Of a stretch of DNA of 64,000 nt, positions 17,573-26,077 are shown in pieces (position 1 is the first letter of the stretch; every line of letters begins with the position of its first letter). The stretch is from Pseudomonas crudilactis. GTDB taxonomy: Bacteria > Pseudomonadota > Gammaproteobacteria > Pseudomonadales > Pseudomonadaceae. The stretch spans positions 1 to 64,000 of the forward strand of contig NZ_WXVV01000025.1 of assembly GCF_013433315.1 (NCBI RefSeq), given 5' to 3'. The notes beneath the pieces are model-generated. The model saw nothing but the letters and a program-made list of their open reading frames with translations. It was not told the DNA's origin and ran no database searches. Both the position numbers and the translations under genes were made by a program.

Positions 17573-19261
17573 TCAGGCCAGCAGATCCTGCAATGTGGCA
17601 AGGCTATCCGCCTCATCCACGGTTTTGTCCTGGCGCCAGCGCAGCATCCGCGGAAACCGCACGGCGATCCCGCTCTTGTGCCGCCGCGACAGGGCGATGC
17701 CTTCGAAACCCAGCTCAAACACCAGACTCGGCTTCACGCTGCTGACCGGGCCAAACTTCTCCACCGTGGTCTTGCGCACAATGCTGTCGACCTGACGCAT
17801 CTCCTCATCGGTCAGCCCCGAATACGCTTTGGCAAACGGCACCAGCGCGCGCTGACTCGAATCGGGCGGGCCGTCCCACACGGCAAAGGTGTAATCGCTG
17901 TACAGACTGGCCCGGCGACCGTGGCCGCGCTGTGCGTAAATCAACACAGCATCGACACTGAACGGATCAACCTTCCACTTCCACCAGACGCCCATGTCCT
18001 TGGTGCGGCCGACGCCGTACAGCGAGTCCCGCGCCTTGAGCATCATCCCTTCGACACCCAGTCGCCGTGAGGCTTCGCGCTGGCGGGCGAGGTCGAACCA
18101 GTCGCTGCCGGTCAGCACCGGTGAGGGCAGCAGCACCTGGCTGTTGCAACGGGCGATGACCTCTTCCAGTTGCGCGCGGCGTCTGGCCTGCGGCTGGTTG
18201 CGCCAGTCTTCGCCTTGCCATTCGAGCAAGTCGTAGGCGAGCACCACCACCGGCACGTCTTCGAGGATTTTCTTGTCGAGAGTCTTGCGGCCGATGCGTT
18301 GCTGCAGCAAGGCGAAGGGTTGCACCGCGGGAGGTTCGGTCGATTGCGGATCGAAGGCGTCTTCAGTGCGCGGATGCGTGCTTTTCCAGACGACGATTTC
18401 GCCGTCGATCACGGTGCCGTCGGGCAAGCCGTGTACCAGCACATCCAGTTCGGGAAAACGCTCGGTCACCAGTTCCTCGCCCCGCGACCAGATCCACAGG
18501 CGGCCTTCACGTTTGACCACTTGCGCGCGGATGCCATCCCATTTCCATTCAATCTGCCAGTTGCTCGCAGGCCCCAGCAGCGTTTCAAACTCATCAACCG
18601 GTTGCGACAACGCGTGGGCGAGGAAAAACGGGTAGGGCTGGCCACCGCGCTGGGCATGTTCATCGCTGGATTCAGGGGCGATCAGTTTCAGGTAGCTGGC
18701 GGCGCTAGGCCGGTTCGACAGGTCGGTGTAACCGACCAAGCGCTGCGCCACGCGTTTGCTGTCCAGCCCGGCCATCGAGGCCAAGGCCCGGGTGACCAGC
18801 AATTTCGAGACGCCGACGCGGAAACTGCCGGTGATCAATTTGATGCACAGCATCAGGCTTGATCGATCCAGTTGCGCCCACAGGGCCGGCAGTTGTCGGC
18901 TTAAGGACTCCGGGGTTTCACCGCGCAGCGGCAGCAGTTTTTCTTCTATCCATTCGGCGAGGCCAGCGTTGGAGCTGTACGGGTTTTCCGCGAGCACCAG
19001 CGAAATGGTTTCGGCCAGGTCGCCGACCGCTTGATAGCTTTCCTCGAACAGCCACGGTTCCAGGCCGGAGATCTCAACGGCGAGTTCGCGCAGGATTCGA
19101 ACCGGCACCAGTTGCCTGGGGCGGCCACCGGAGAGGAAGTACACCGCCCACGCGGCGTCATGCGGTTCGGCCTGAGCGAAGTAAGTCTGCATCGCCGCCA
19201 GTTTGGCGTTGCTTGACGTGGTCGCGTCGAGTTCGGCGTACAACTCGGCGAATGCTTTCAT
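17573..19261 (-). CDS. ATP-dependent DNA ligase of the Lhr-associated repair set
   Basis: The 562-residue enzyme has an N-terminal DNA-binding domain (about 1-210), then the nucleotidyltransferase motif I EWKWDGIR with adenylation lysine K240, motif III around VIDGEIVVW, motif IV EGMMLKA and motif V WWKWK, and a C-terminal OB domain. It seals nicks using ATP, unlike the essential NAD-dependent LigA. The companion exonuclease gene overlaps its start by 4 nt. Helicase and PdeM of the same set lie 5.3 kb further along on the same strand. The N-terminal domain distinguishes it from the smaller LigD-type ligases. Confidence 0.93.
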   Translation of the reverse strand: MKAFAELYAELDATTSSNAKLAAMQTYFAQAEPHDAAWAVYFLSGGRPRQLVPVRILRELAVEISGLEPWLFEESYQAVGDLAETISLVLAENPYSSNAGLAEWIEEKLLPLRGETPESLSRQLPALWAQLDRSSLMLCIKLITGSFRVGVSKLLVTRALASMAGLDSKRVAQRLVGYTDLSNRPSAASYLKLIAPESSDEHAQRGGQPYPFFLAHALSQPVDEFETLLGPASNWQIEWKWDGIRAQVVKREGRLWIWSRGEELVTERFPELDVLVHGLPDGTVIDGEIVVWKSTHPRTEDAFDPQSTEPPAVQPFALLQQRIGRKTLDKKILEDVPVVVLAYDLLEWQGEDWRNQPQARRRAQLEEVIARCNSQVLLPSPVLTGSDWFDLARQREASRRLGVEGMMLKARDSLYGVGRTKDMGVWWKWKVDPFSVDAVLIYAQRGHGRRASLYSDYTFAVWDGPPDSSQRALVPFAKAYSGLTDEEMRQVDSIVRKTTVEKFGPVSSVKPSLVFELGFEGIALSRRHKSGIAVRFPRMLRWRQDKTVDEADSLATLQDLLA

Positions 19262-20292
19262 GCTGGCAGCTCGGCGATGGTCGGTTCGGCAGCGATGTTT
19301 TCTTCTTCGTCATCGCCGTATTCGGTATTGAAACCCTGGGCATCCAGACCCTGTTCGCGCAGATGCCGTACGAGCACACCGATCGAACCGTGGGTGACCA
19401 TCACCCGTTCCGCGCCGGTTTGCTCGATCGCCCAGAGCAGGCCGGGCCAGTCGGCGTGATCGGATAGCACGAAACCGCGGTCGACACCGCGCCGCCGTCG
19501 GGTGCCACGCAAACGCATCCAGCCGCTGGCAAATGCGTCGCTGAACTCGCCAAAACGACGCATCCAGGTGCTGCCTCCGGCCGAGGGTGGGGCGATGACC
19601 AAGGCCTGGCGCATGATCGGATCGCTTTTCTTCACGTCTCCAGCGTAGATCGTGGGCGGCAGATACACGCCAGCCTCGCGATAGACCCGGTTCAGCGGCT
19701 CGACTGCGCCGTGGCTGAGGATCGGGCCGAGGCTTGCGTCGATGCCATGGAGAATCCTCTGGGCCTTGCCGAACGAGTAGCAGAACAACACGCTGGCCTT
19801 GCCGGCCGCGATATTGGCTGACCACCACTGGTTGATCTCGCTGAACACCTGCGCCTGTGGTTGCCAGCGATAGATCGGCAGGCCGAAGGTCGATTCGGTG
19901 ATAAAGGTGTGGCAGCGCACCGGTTCGAACGGGGCACAAGTGCCGTCCGGTTCGATCTTGTAATCGCCCGATGCGACCCAGACTTCACCGCCGTATTCGA
20001 GGCGTACCTGTGCCGAGCCGAGGACATGCCCGGCCGGATGAAAACTCAAGGTGACACCGTGGTGCGTCAGGCGCTGGCCGTAGGCGAGGGTTTGCAGGTT
20101 GATGTCCTGACCGAGGCGCGCACGCAGAATCCCTTCGCTGGCGCTGCTGGCCAGGTAATGCAGATTGCCGGTACGGGCGTGATCGCCGTGGGCATGGGTA
20201 ATGACCGAGCGCTCGACGGGGCGCCACGGATCGATATAAAAGTCACCCGCAGGGCAATACAAACCTTCGGGGCGGGCGATAACAAGGTCCAT
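19258..20292 (-). CDS. Ligase-associated metallo-beta-lactamase DNA exonuclease
   Basis: This 344-residue metallo-beta-lactamase/beta-CASP-like protein carries the metal motif HAHGDH (residues 33-38), later His/Asp ligands at HPAGHVLGSAQ and ASGDYK, and SDHADW near residue 273. It resembles SNM1/CPSF-type nucleases and is the exonuclease partner of the ligase, Lhr helicase and PdeM. Its stop overlaps the ligase start by 4 nt (ATGA), so the pair is one translational unit. End-trimming before ligation is the likely role. Confidence 0.9.
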   Translation of the reverse strand: MDLVIARPEGLYCPAGDFYIDPWRPVERSVITHAHGDHARTGNLHYLASSASEGILRARLGQDINLQTLAYGQRLTHHGVTLSFHPAGHVLGSAQVRLEYGGEVWVASGDYKIEPDGTCAPFEPVRCHTFITESTFGLPIYRWQPQAQVFSEINQWWSANIAAGKASVLFCYSFGKAQRILHGIDASLGPILSHGAVEPLNRVYREAGVYLPPTIYAGDVKKSDPIMRQALVIAPPSAGGSTWMRRFGEFSDAFASGWMRLRGTRRRRGVDRGFVLSDHADWPGLLWAIEQTGAERVMVTHGSIGVLVRHLREQGLDAQGFNTEYGDDEEENIAAEPTIAELPA

Positions 20293-20369
20293 GTCGTTAC
20301 CAGGAATGGGGGGCTTGTTAGCTATGAGGCTGGCGCGAGTCCGGAAGTTCTATCGACTTTGAATAGCCA

Positions 20370-20729
20370 CCCTCACCCCAGCCCTCTCCCAGAGGGAGAG
20401 GGAGCCGACCGAGGTGTCTGGCGAGTGACATCGACCTGGAAAACCGAGTCGATTATGGATTCGGCACAGCACGAACCGAGTTAACTCCGGATTCGGCAGT
20501 GCCCGTTCAGGTCGGCGAAAAACTTCAGCCACCCCCAATCAGTCCCCTCTCCCTTGGGGAAAGGGCTAGGGTGAGGGGCTTTCGATTTACAAGGCTGACC
20601 AAGCTGCCCGACGAGTTAACCGAACAAATCCCGGATTCGGCAGTGCCCGTTCAGGTCGGCGAAAAACTTCAGCCATCCCCAATCAGTCCCCTCTCCCTCC
20701 GGGAGAGGGTTAGGGTGAGGGGCTTTTGA
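20370..20729. repeat. MITE-like element with partial tandem duplication
   Basis: The left end CCCTCACCCCAGCCCTCTCC (20370) is the imperfect inverse of the right ends GGGCTAGGGTGAGGGG (about 20563-20579) and GGGTTAGGGTGAGGGG (about 20707-20722). A roughly 100-nt 3' segment beginning GGATTCGGCAGTGCCCGTTC occurs twice, 144 nt apart (from about 20489 and 20633). A second element of the family is at 29486-29682. There is no transposase. The element fills most of the 445-nt gap between the exonuclease gene and quiP. Confidence 0.8.
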
Positions 20730-20737
20730 CCTTTGCC

Positions 20738-23188
20738 TTATTTGCCGGGAGTAAGAGTCAGACGGGTCTTGCCATACACCCGATCAAAGTTCTGCGGCTG
20801 CATCGGCAAGCCGATGTACTGCCCCTTCAACCACGCATCGATGCCATTGAGGTAATTCGGACTCACCGGGTTCCCCGACTGCCCCGTTCCGTTCTGCCCC
20901 ATCAGCGGCTCGGTCTGACCGAAGTCGACGATGAAGCGCATCGACGGCGCCCGGGTGGTGGTGAAATCCTGACCCCAGGCAAACGCCGAAGTGTTCAGCG
21001 TCGTGTGATCGCCACCCGCTGCCAGTGGGCCGCGCACGGTCTGGCCATTGCTGTTCTTCCAGGCATAACTGTGCAGCTTGCCCCACTGCCAGGATCTGTG
21101 ATCGCCACCCAACTGACTGTCGCCAGCGCTGATCGCTGCAGCGAAGCTGCGCGCGAGAATCACCGCTTTGTCCTCTTTCTGCGGCGTGCGGATGTCGTCC
21201 CAGAACGGACTGTCTTCACGCCCCAACAGATGATCGGCCTGCGCCGCGTAAGACAAATCACCATTGGCAACAAACGCCTTCCACGCCGGGCTCGATTCCG
21301 GGCCGAGTTCGTCGAGGAAAATCTGTTTCATGCTCTCTTGCAGGAACAGCTCATAGATCGCCGCATCCGCCGAGGTCGGGCTGAGCTTGCCGTCGAACGC
21401 CATCAACCGTGTAAACGCTTCACGCGCCTTACTGCGATCCGCTTCCGGCAGGGCATCGATCGCCTGTTTCAGCGGTTGCTTCATGCCCGGAGCTTCGAAG
21501 ACTTTTTTCAGCTTGGCGGCGAAGGTGGTGGTCTGGTCGTACTGCATGGCGATCACGCTGCGGCTGTCGTGCTTGCCGCTGCCGGCCAGTTCCGCCAGAC
21601 GCTCGCCACGTTCCGGCGACGCCCACGAGTTGGACAGTTGCATGCCGTAACCGTGAGGAATCACGCGCTGGTTGGCGGTGCCGAGCCAGCCTTGTGCCGG
21701 ATCCTGATCGTACGGATGCAGCATCGGGTCGGCGTAACCGTCCCAGTCGTAACGACCTTCCCAGCCCGGCGATGGCAGCAAACCTTCGCCTTCGCGGCGA
21801 TTCGGGAAGCGCCCGGTGACTTGCCAGCCAATATTGCTCGCATCGGCGAACACCAGATTCAAGGCGATGGCGCGGATCTCGCGGCTGGCATCCGAGGCAC
21901 GTTCAACCGTTTGCGCACGGGTCAGATCAAAAAACGCATCCAGCGATTTGTCATCGGTGAAGCTCGGCGTCTGCAAGGCCAGACCGAAACCGCTGCCCTG
22001 CGCCGCCGCTTGAGCGCTGTTGAGCAACGCGCCGTGACGGGTTTCGTACACCGCTTCACGAATCGGCCGCTGGCCTTTGACGAAATAGGTTTCGTTGCGC
22101 ACGCCCAGCGGCTGCCATTTGCCATTGACCTCGTAGGTCAGGCTGCTGCCCTGGCGGCGGATTTTTTCCAGGAACAGGTCCTGGTTGTCGCCGAGCACGC
22201 TGGTCATGCTCCACGCGACTTTGCCGTTAAAGCCACCGAGGACCAGCGGCAAACCGGCCACGGTAACGCCGGCGGCTTGATATTTCGGTGCGCGAATCTG
22301 CACGAAGCTCCACAACGATGGCGCGGCGAGCGGCCCATGGGCGTCGCTGGCCAGCAGGCTCTTGCCGCTGCGGCTGCGTTGCGGGGCGATCGCCCAGTTG
22401 TTCGAAGACGCGGTGCCCAGCAGGTTCAGCGTCGACAGTTGCTGGCTGGCGCTGCTCAGTTCGGTCAGCCCCGGGATCTGCCCGTTGAGCTTGAGGCCTT
22501 GCAGCTTGTCAGCCTCGGCCAGTGGCAGGTTCTCGTCAGGCGCGGACGGCGTCAGCCAGGCGAGTTTGTCGCTGGTCACGGTTTGCGCCAGCACCAGCGA
22601 GGAAATTTCTTCCGGCAGGTTGGCCGACTGGCTGAAATTCAACAGGGCGAAAATCAACGCCGAGTCTTCCGGTTTCCAGTATTCCGGCTTGTAACCGCTG
22701 GAGGCGAGGTCGCCCGGCAACTTGTCGGCGTAGCGGAACAGGTAGGCGTTGACGCCCCGCGCGTAGACTTCGAAGAAGCGCTTGAGGCGTGGCGACGAAG
22801 CCTTGTACAGCTCGCCAGCGCTTTTCTTCAGATTGACCGCGCGCATGTAGCGGTCGGCGTCGAGCATCGATGCACCGGACATTTCCGCCAGACGGCCCTG
22901 CGCCAACAGGCGCAGGGTGACCATCTGGTTGATGCGGTCGCTGGCGTGCACATAGCCGAGGCTGAACAGCGCGTCGTGGAAGGTGTTGCTCTCGATCAAC
23001 GGCATGCCCATGGCATTGCGTCGCACCGACACGTTCTGCGCCAGGCCCTTGAGCGGCTGCACGCCGGAGGTCGGCGGGAGGGTGTCCTGAGCGTTCCAGG
23101 TCTGGCAACCGGACAGGCCCAAAACACCGGCCACTGCTGCGGCAACGCCGAACCGGGGAAGAAAATGTGTGAGGGCTGGCGAGGCCAT
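20738..23188 (-). CDS. quiP: Acyl-homoserine lactone acylase QuiP (Ntn hydrolase)
   Basis: The 816-residue precursor closely matches P. aeruginosa QuiP as I remember it, for example RRNAMGMPLIE, LGYVHASDR and the end QNFDRVYGKTRLTLTP. QuiP cleaves long-chain N-acyl homoserine lactone signals by amide hydrolysis. The penicillin-acylase fold matures by autoproteolysis before the nucleophile Ser, here S262 in ASSNNWAIAP, giving alpha and beta chains. The N-terminus ends in LGLSGC (C28), a lipobox, so it may be a periplasmic lipoprotein. It is followed by the MITE-like repeat and preceded by a 135-nt gap from the GST gene. Confidence 0.93.
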   Translation of the reverse strand: MASPALTHFLPRFGVAAAVAGVLGLSGCQTWNAQDTLPPTSGVQPLKGLAQNVSVRRNAMGMPLIESNTFHDALFSLGYVHASDRINQMVTLRLLAQGRLAEMSGASMLDADRYMRAVNLKKSAGELYKASSPRLKRFFEVYARGVNAYLFRYADKLPGDLASSGYKPEYWKPEDSALIFALLNFSQSANLPEEISSLVLAQTVTSDKLAWLTPSAPDENLPLAEADKLQGLKLNGQIPGLTELSSASQQLSTLNLLGTASSNNWAIAPQRSRSGKSLLASDAHGPLAAPSLWSFVQIRAPKYQAAGVTVAGLPLVLGGFNGKVAWSMTSVLGDNQDLFLEKIRRQGSSLTYEVNGKWQPLGVRNETYFVKGQRPIREAVYETRHGALLNSAQAAAQGSGFGLALQTPSFTDDKSLDAFFDLTRAQTVERASDASREIRAIALNLVFADASNIGWQVTGRFPNRREGEGLLPSPGWEGRYDWDGYADPMLHPYDQDPAQGWLGTANQRVIPHGYGMQLSNSWASPERGERLAELAGSGKHDSRSVIAMQYDQTTTFAAKLKKVFEAPGMKQPLKQAIDALPEADRSKAREAFTRLMAFDGKLSPTSADAAIYELFLQESMKQIFLDELGPESSPAWKAFVANGDLSYAAQADHLLGREDSPFWDDIRTPQKEDKAVILARSFAAAISAGDSQLGGDHRSWQWGKLHSYAWKNSNGQTVRGPLAAGGDHTTLNTSAFAWGQDFTTTRAPSMRFIVDFGQTEPLMGQNGTGQSGNPVSPNYLNGIDAWLKGQYIGLPMQPQNFDRVYGKTRLTLTPGK

Positions 23189-23284
23189 GGCAAAGCTCCT
23201 GCGGGGGGTAGCGTCAGTAAAGGCGCTACGTTAGTGAGCAGGAGGTGGCCGCGCAAGCGGGGCGAGTGGTTATTTCTTGCCATT

Positions 23285-23315
23285 GATCGCTCCCACGCTT
23301 CGCATGGGAGCGATC
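23285..23315. repeat. Perfect 11-bp inverted repeat
   Basis: GATCGCTCCCA (23285-23295) and TGGGAGCGATC (23305-23315) form a hairpin with a 9-nt loop just after the 3' end of the GST gene. There is no T-run on the minus strand, so it is more likely a REP-derived hairpin than a standard terminator. Confidence 0.5.
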
Positions 23316-23323
23316 CGCTCGGG

Positions 23324-23968
23324 TCAAGCCTTCGGTGGATTGATTTTCTGCACCAGCGCGTAGGCCTTAACGGTGGCCGGGCGATCCTTGATGTGGTTGA
23401 ACCAGCGCTGCACATGCGGGAAGTCTTCAAGGTTCTGGCTTTGCCATTTGTGCGAGACGATCCACGGATAGATCGCCATGTCGGCAATGCTGTATTCGCT
23501 GCCGGCGACGAATTCGTTATCAGCCAATTGCTTGTTCAATACGCCATACAACCGCGCGGTCTCGTCGATGTAGCGCTTGATCGCGTAGGGGATTTTCTCC
23601 GGGGCGAACTGGCTGAAGTGGTGATTCTGCCCGGCCATCGGCCCCAGTCCGCCCATTTGCCAGAACAGCCATTGCAGCGCCGTTTGCCGACCGCGCAGGT
23701 CTTGGGGCAGAAACTTCCCGGTCTTCTCCGCCAGATACAAAAGAATCGCCCCGGATTCGAACAGCGACAACGGTTCGCCGCCATCGGCCGGTTCATGATC
23801 GACGATGGCCGGGATGCGGTTGTTCGGGGCGATTTTCAGAAAGTGTGGCTGAAACTGCTCACCCTGACTGATGTTGATCGGGTGCACGTTGTACGGCAGG
23901 CCGGCTTCTTCGAGGAACAGTGAGATCTTGTGGCCGTTGGGGGTGGTCCAGTAATACAGGTCGATCAT
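23324..23968 (-). CDS. Glutathione S-transferase family protein (YfcG/Ure2-like)
   Basis: The start MIDLYYWTTPNGHKIS is supported by a GGAG ribosome binding site 6 nt upstream and by the family N-terminus, giving 214 residues. The thioredoxin-like N-domain includes the TTPNGHK turn, where YfcG-type proteins use Thr/Asn rather than Cys or Ser, and the cis-Pro motif NRIPAIVD. The all-helical C-domain follows from about 95. E. coli YfcG is a disulfide-bond reductase using glutathione, the best guess here. In P. aeruginosa a similar GST sits next to quiP. Confidence 0.88.
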   Translation of the reverse strand: MIDLYYWTTPNGHKISLFLEEAGLPYNVHPINISQGEQFQPHFLKIAPNNRIPAIVDHEPADGGEPLSLFESGAILLYLAEKTGKFLPQDLRGRQTALQWLFWQMGGLGPMAGQNHHFSQFAPEKIPYAIKRYIDETARLYGVLNKQLADNEFVAGSEYSIADMAIYPWIVSHKWQSQNLEDFPHVQRWFNHIKDRPATVKAYALVQKINPPKA

Positions 23969-24114
23969 GGAGAACTCCAAAGCAGAAATGGACTTGCGTG
24001 CGGACAGCAAACGCCGGCGTCAGGTCGTCCCGTGTGCGTTCGATAGCTTGCCTGTTAGGAAGAGGTGATGCTGAACTGCGCAGAATTCAATGACCCCGCA
24101 TGAGAAAAATCGCC

Positions 24115-24672
24115 ATGGAGCTTCAGGCCAACGCTGCACTGATCATCATCGACCAGCAAAAAGGCATCCTGCAGCCGCGTTTGGGGCGAAGGAATAATCC
24201 TCAGGCGGAAGCGCGAATCCTTGATCTGCTGGGGCTGTGGCGGCGTAGCGCAAGGCCGGTGATTCATGTGCAACATCTGTCGCGTGAACCAAATTCGGTG
24301 TTTTGGCCGGAGCAGGAAGGGGTGGAGTTTCAGCAGCGGTTTTTGCCGCAGGATGGCGAATGGCTGATTCAGAAGCAGGTGCCGGATGCGTTTTGTGCCA
24401 CTGGATTAGAGGCGCGGTTGCGCGAGGCGGGCATTTCGCAATTGATCATTGTCGGTGTGGCGACCAACAACTCGGTGGAATCGACGGCGCGCACGGCGGG
24501 CAATCTTGGGTTTGATGCATGGGTGGTTGAGGATGCGTGCTTCACCTTCGACAAGGCCGATTATTTCGGCACGTTGCGTACGGCTGAAGAGGTGCACGGG
24601 ATGTCGCTGGGGAATCTGGATGGGGAGTATGCGACGGTGGTCAGTTCTGCACAGATTTTGAAGGCCGGCTGA
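24115..24672 (+). CDS. Isochorismatase-fold hydrolase with Ser at the nucleophile position
   Basis: This roughly 185-residue protein has the Rossmann-like cysteine-hydrolase fold. The catalytic Asp lies in ALIIIDQQKG and the Lys in LIQKQVPDAF. The third position, Cys in nicotinamidase-like members, reads ATNNSVESTAR, so a Ser replaces it; other bacterial members carry the same TNNSVE motif, and their substrate is not known. A start at 24100 (MRKIAMELQ) is in frame, but MELQANAALIIID fits the family better. It stands alone between the GST gene and a REP pair. Confidence 0.8.
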   Translation: MELQANAALIIIDQQKGILQPRLGRRNNPQAEARILDLLGLWRRSARPVIHVQHLSREPNSVFWPEQEGVEFQQRFLPQDGEWLIQKQVPDAFCATGLEARLREAGISQLIIVGVATNNSVESTARTAGNLGFDAWVVEDACFTFDKADYFGTLRTAEEVHGMSLGNLDGEYATVVSSAQILKAG

Positions 24673-24696
24673 AAAACTTCACCGTATGTGCCGGCC

Positions 24697-24824
24697 CCTT
24701 CGCGAGCAAGCTCGCTCCCACAGGGGATTGCATTGCAACTGAAGAAACCCGCTCACTCCTACAGGTATTGCATTCCAACTGAAGGAACTCGATTGACTGT
24801 GGGAGCGAGCTTGCTCGCGAAGGC
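24697..24824. repeat. REP pair
   Basis: TTCGCGAGCAAGCTCGCTCC (about 24699-24718) is inverted at about 24800-24822 (GGGAGCGAGCTTGCTCGCGA). Between them are two short imperfect copies of ATTGCATTGCAACTGAAG. It fills the gap between converging genes. Confidence 0.85.
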
Positions 24825-24859
24825 GGCAGGTCAGGCGAAGAGGGTCTTCGCCCCGGGCA

Positions 24860-25063
24860 TCAAGCGCCGTGGCACTTCTTGAATTTCTTGCCGTTGCCGC
24901 ATGGGCAAGGATCGTTGCGGCCGACGTCTTTCAGGGCGTTGCGCACCGGTTCCTGGTGGGCGTGGCCGCAGTTCGGGCCGTGAACATGGCCGTGGTCATG
25001 GTCGTGATGATGGTCGTGATCGTGGTTGCAGTCAGGACCATGGACATGAGGTTGCTGGGTCAT
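24860..25063 (-). CDS. Small His-rich SEC-C motif protein
   Basis: This 67-residue protein has two parts. Residues 1-37 are a metal-binding-looking tract of His, Asp, Asn and Gly, with two GPxC-type cysteines (HGPDCNHD, HGPNCGHA). Residues 47-66 are a SEC-C module (GRNDPCPCGNGKKFKKCHG), the zinc finger found at the end of SecA and in YchJ. A soluble zinc, nickel or copper chaperone or storage role is an inference. Its ATG overlaps the stop of the upstream lipoprotein gene by 4 nt, so the two are coupled. Confidence 0.82.
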   Translation of the reverse strand: MTQQPHVHGPDCNHDHDHHHDHDHGHVHGPNCGHAHQEPVRNALKDVGRNDPCPCGNGKKFKKCHGA

Positions 25064-25554
25064 CGGTGTTGCTCCGGAATTAAATCGGCGGGGATTATCA
25101 CGCCATTGCGCTCAAGGTGCACGTAGTGGGCGATGAATAAACCGGTTTCCATTTCGCCCTGCAATCGGTAGGGAATCTGCTGATTCGGACTTTTCAGCAT
25201 TTTCACTACGTCTTTTACCCGAGGCCACAGGTTGGTACGGATGGGCACCTTGAAATACGCGCTGCGCTTCGGCCCAACGGTGAACCAGTGTTCATGCTCG
25301 CCTTCGGCCAGCAGCATGTCGGCCAGATGAATGCGGTATTCGAGGCCGCGTACGGTCAGGTCACTGTCGTTGGGATTGTCGATGCGAAAGTGCAGAATGA
25401 ATTTCTGTTCGAGCAGTTTGGCGCGCACCACTTCGACTTTCACCAGATGCACGGCGGGGTCGACGCTGTCATCGCTGAACCACGACGCACAACCGCCGAG
25501 GTTCAGGATCAGCATCAGGGTGAAAACCTGGAATGTGCGCCATTGACTGAGCAT
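25060..25554 (-). CDS. LEA type 2 (WHy-domain) lipoprotein
   Basis: The 164-residue precursor has a lipobox LNLGGC (C22). The mature part is an immunoglobulin-like LEA14/WHy domain, with typical strands HLVKVEVVRAKLLEQKFILH and the RIDNPNDSDLTVRGLEY run. In plants this domain is linked to desiccation stress; in bacteria its role is unknown. It is translated just ahead of the His-rich SEC-C gene. Confidence 0.85.
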   Translation of the reverse strand: MLSQWRTFQVFTLMLILNLGGCASWFSDDSVDPAVHLVKVEVVRAKLLEQKFILHFRIDNPNDSDLTVRGLEYRIHLADMLLAEGEHEHWFTVGPKRSAYFKVPIRTNLWPRVKDVVKMLKSPNQQIPYRLQGEMETGLFIAHYVHLERNGVIIPADLIPEQHR

Positions 25555-25596
25555 CGAGTAAAACTCCCTTTGGTCCCAGTCTAGTCGCCGACGAAT

Positions 25597-26073
25597 CTAA
25601 GCGCCGAAATACCCCGCACAGCACTTCTTGAACTTCTGCCCGCTGGCGCACGGGCAACTGTCGTTGCGCCCCAGCTTCAATTGCACCGTCGGATCAATGA
25701 AGTACCAGCGGCCAGTGTTCTGCACAAATGAGGAGCGCTCGCGATGGCTGTGTTCACCCTGATCATCGTGCCAGCGCGCGGTGAAGGTGACGAAGGCGTG
25801 TTCCGGCTGACCGCCGAAGACTTCCGAGCTTTCGACATCGAGGCCGAGCCAGGTGCTCTGCGCGCTCCAGTCGCTGATCGACTGACGATTCAGTCCCGCT
25901 TGCTGAGCAGGCAAGGTGGTCACCACAAGGTAATCGATCAAACCCAGCACATAGGCGCTGTAGCGCGAACGCATCAAGGCTTCGGCGCACGGCGCAGGAT
26001 GGCCTTCGTGATAATGACCGCAGCAGGCATCCAGCAGGTTGCCGCTGCCGCAGGGGCAAATGGCTGTACTCAT
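25597..26073 (-). CDS. YchJ family protein with two SEC-C motifs
   Basis: From MSTAICPCGSGNLLDACCG the protein has 158 residues. It has an N-terminal SEC-C finger (CPCGSG...CC), a central NTF2-like domain (RSRYSAYVLGLIDYLVVTTLP) and a C-terminal SEC-C finger (NDSCPCASGQKFKKCCAG). This is the YchJ/UPF0225 layout. Its function is unknown; zinc binding by the fingers is expected. The reading frame continues 84 nt upstream, but that extension lacks family similarity. The start lies 4 nt from the stop of the upstream methyltransferase-like gene. Confidence 0.88.
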   Translation of the reverse strand: MSTAICPCGSGNLLDACCGHYHEGHPAPCAEALMRSRYSAYVLGLIDYLVVTTLPAQQAGLNRQSISDWSAQSTWLGLDVESSEVFGGQPEHAFVTFTARWHDDQGEHSHRERSSFVQNTGRWYFIDPTVQLKLGRNDSCPCASGQKFKKCCAGYFGA

Positions 26074-26077
26074 TGCA

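Noticed and set aside
20726..23923. Plus-strand frame of 1065 residues opposite quiP and the GST gene
   Set aside because: It is the antisense shadow of two well-supported genes; it has no ribosome binding site and its composition (many Arg, Gln, His, Val) is that of a GC-rich antisense frame.
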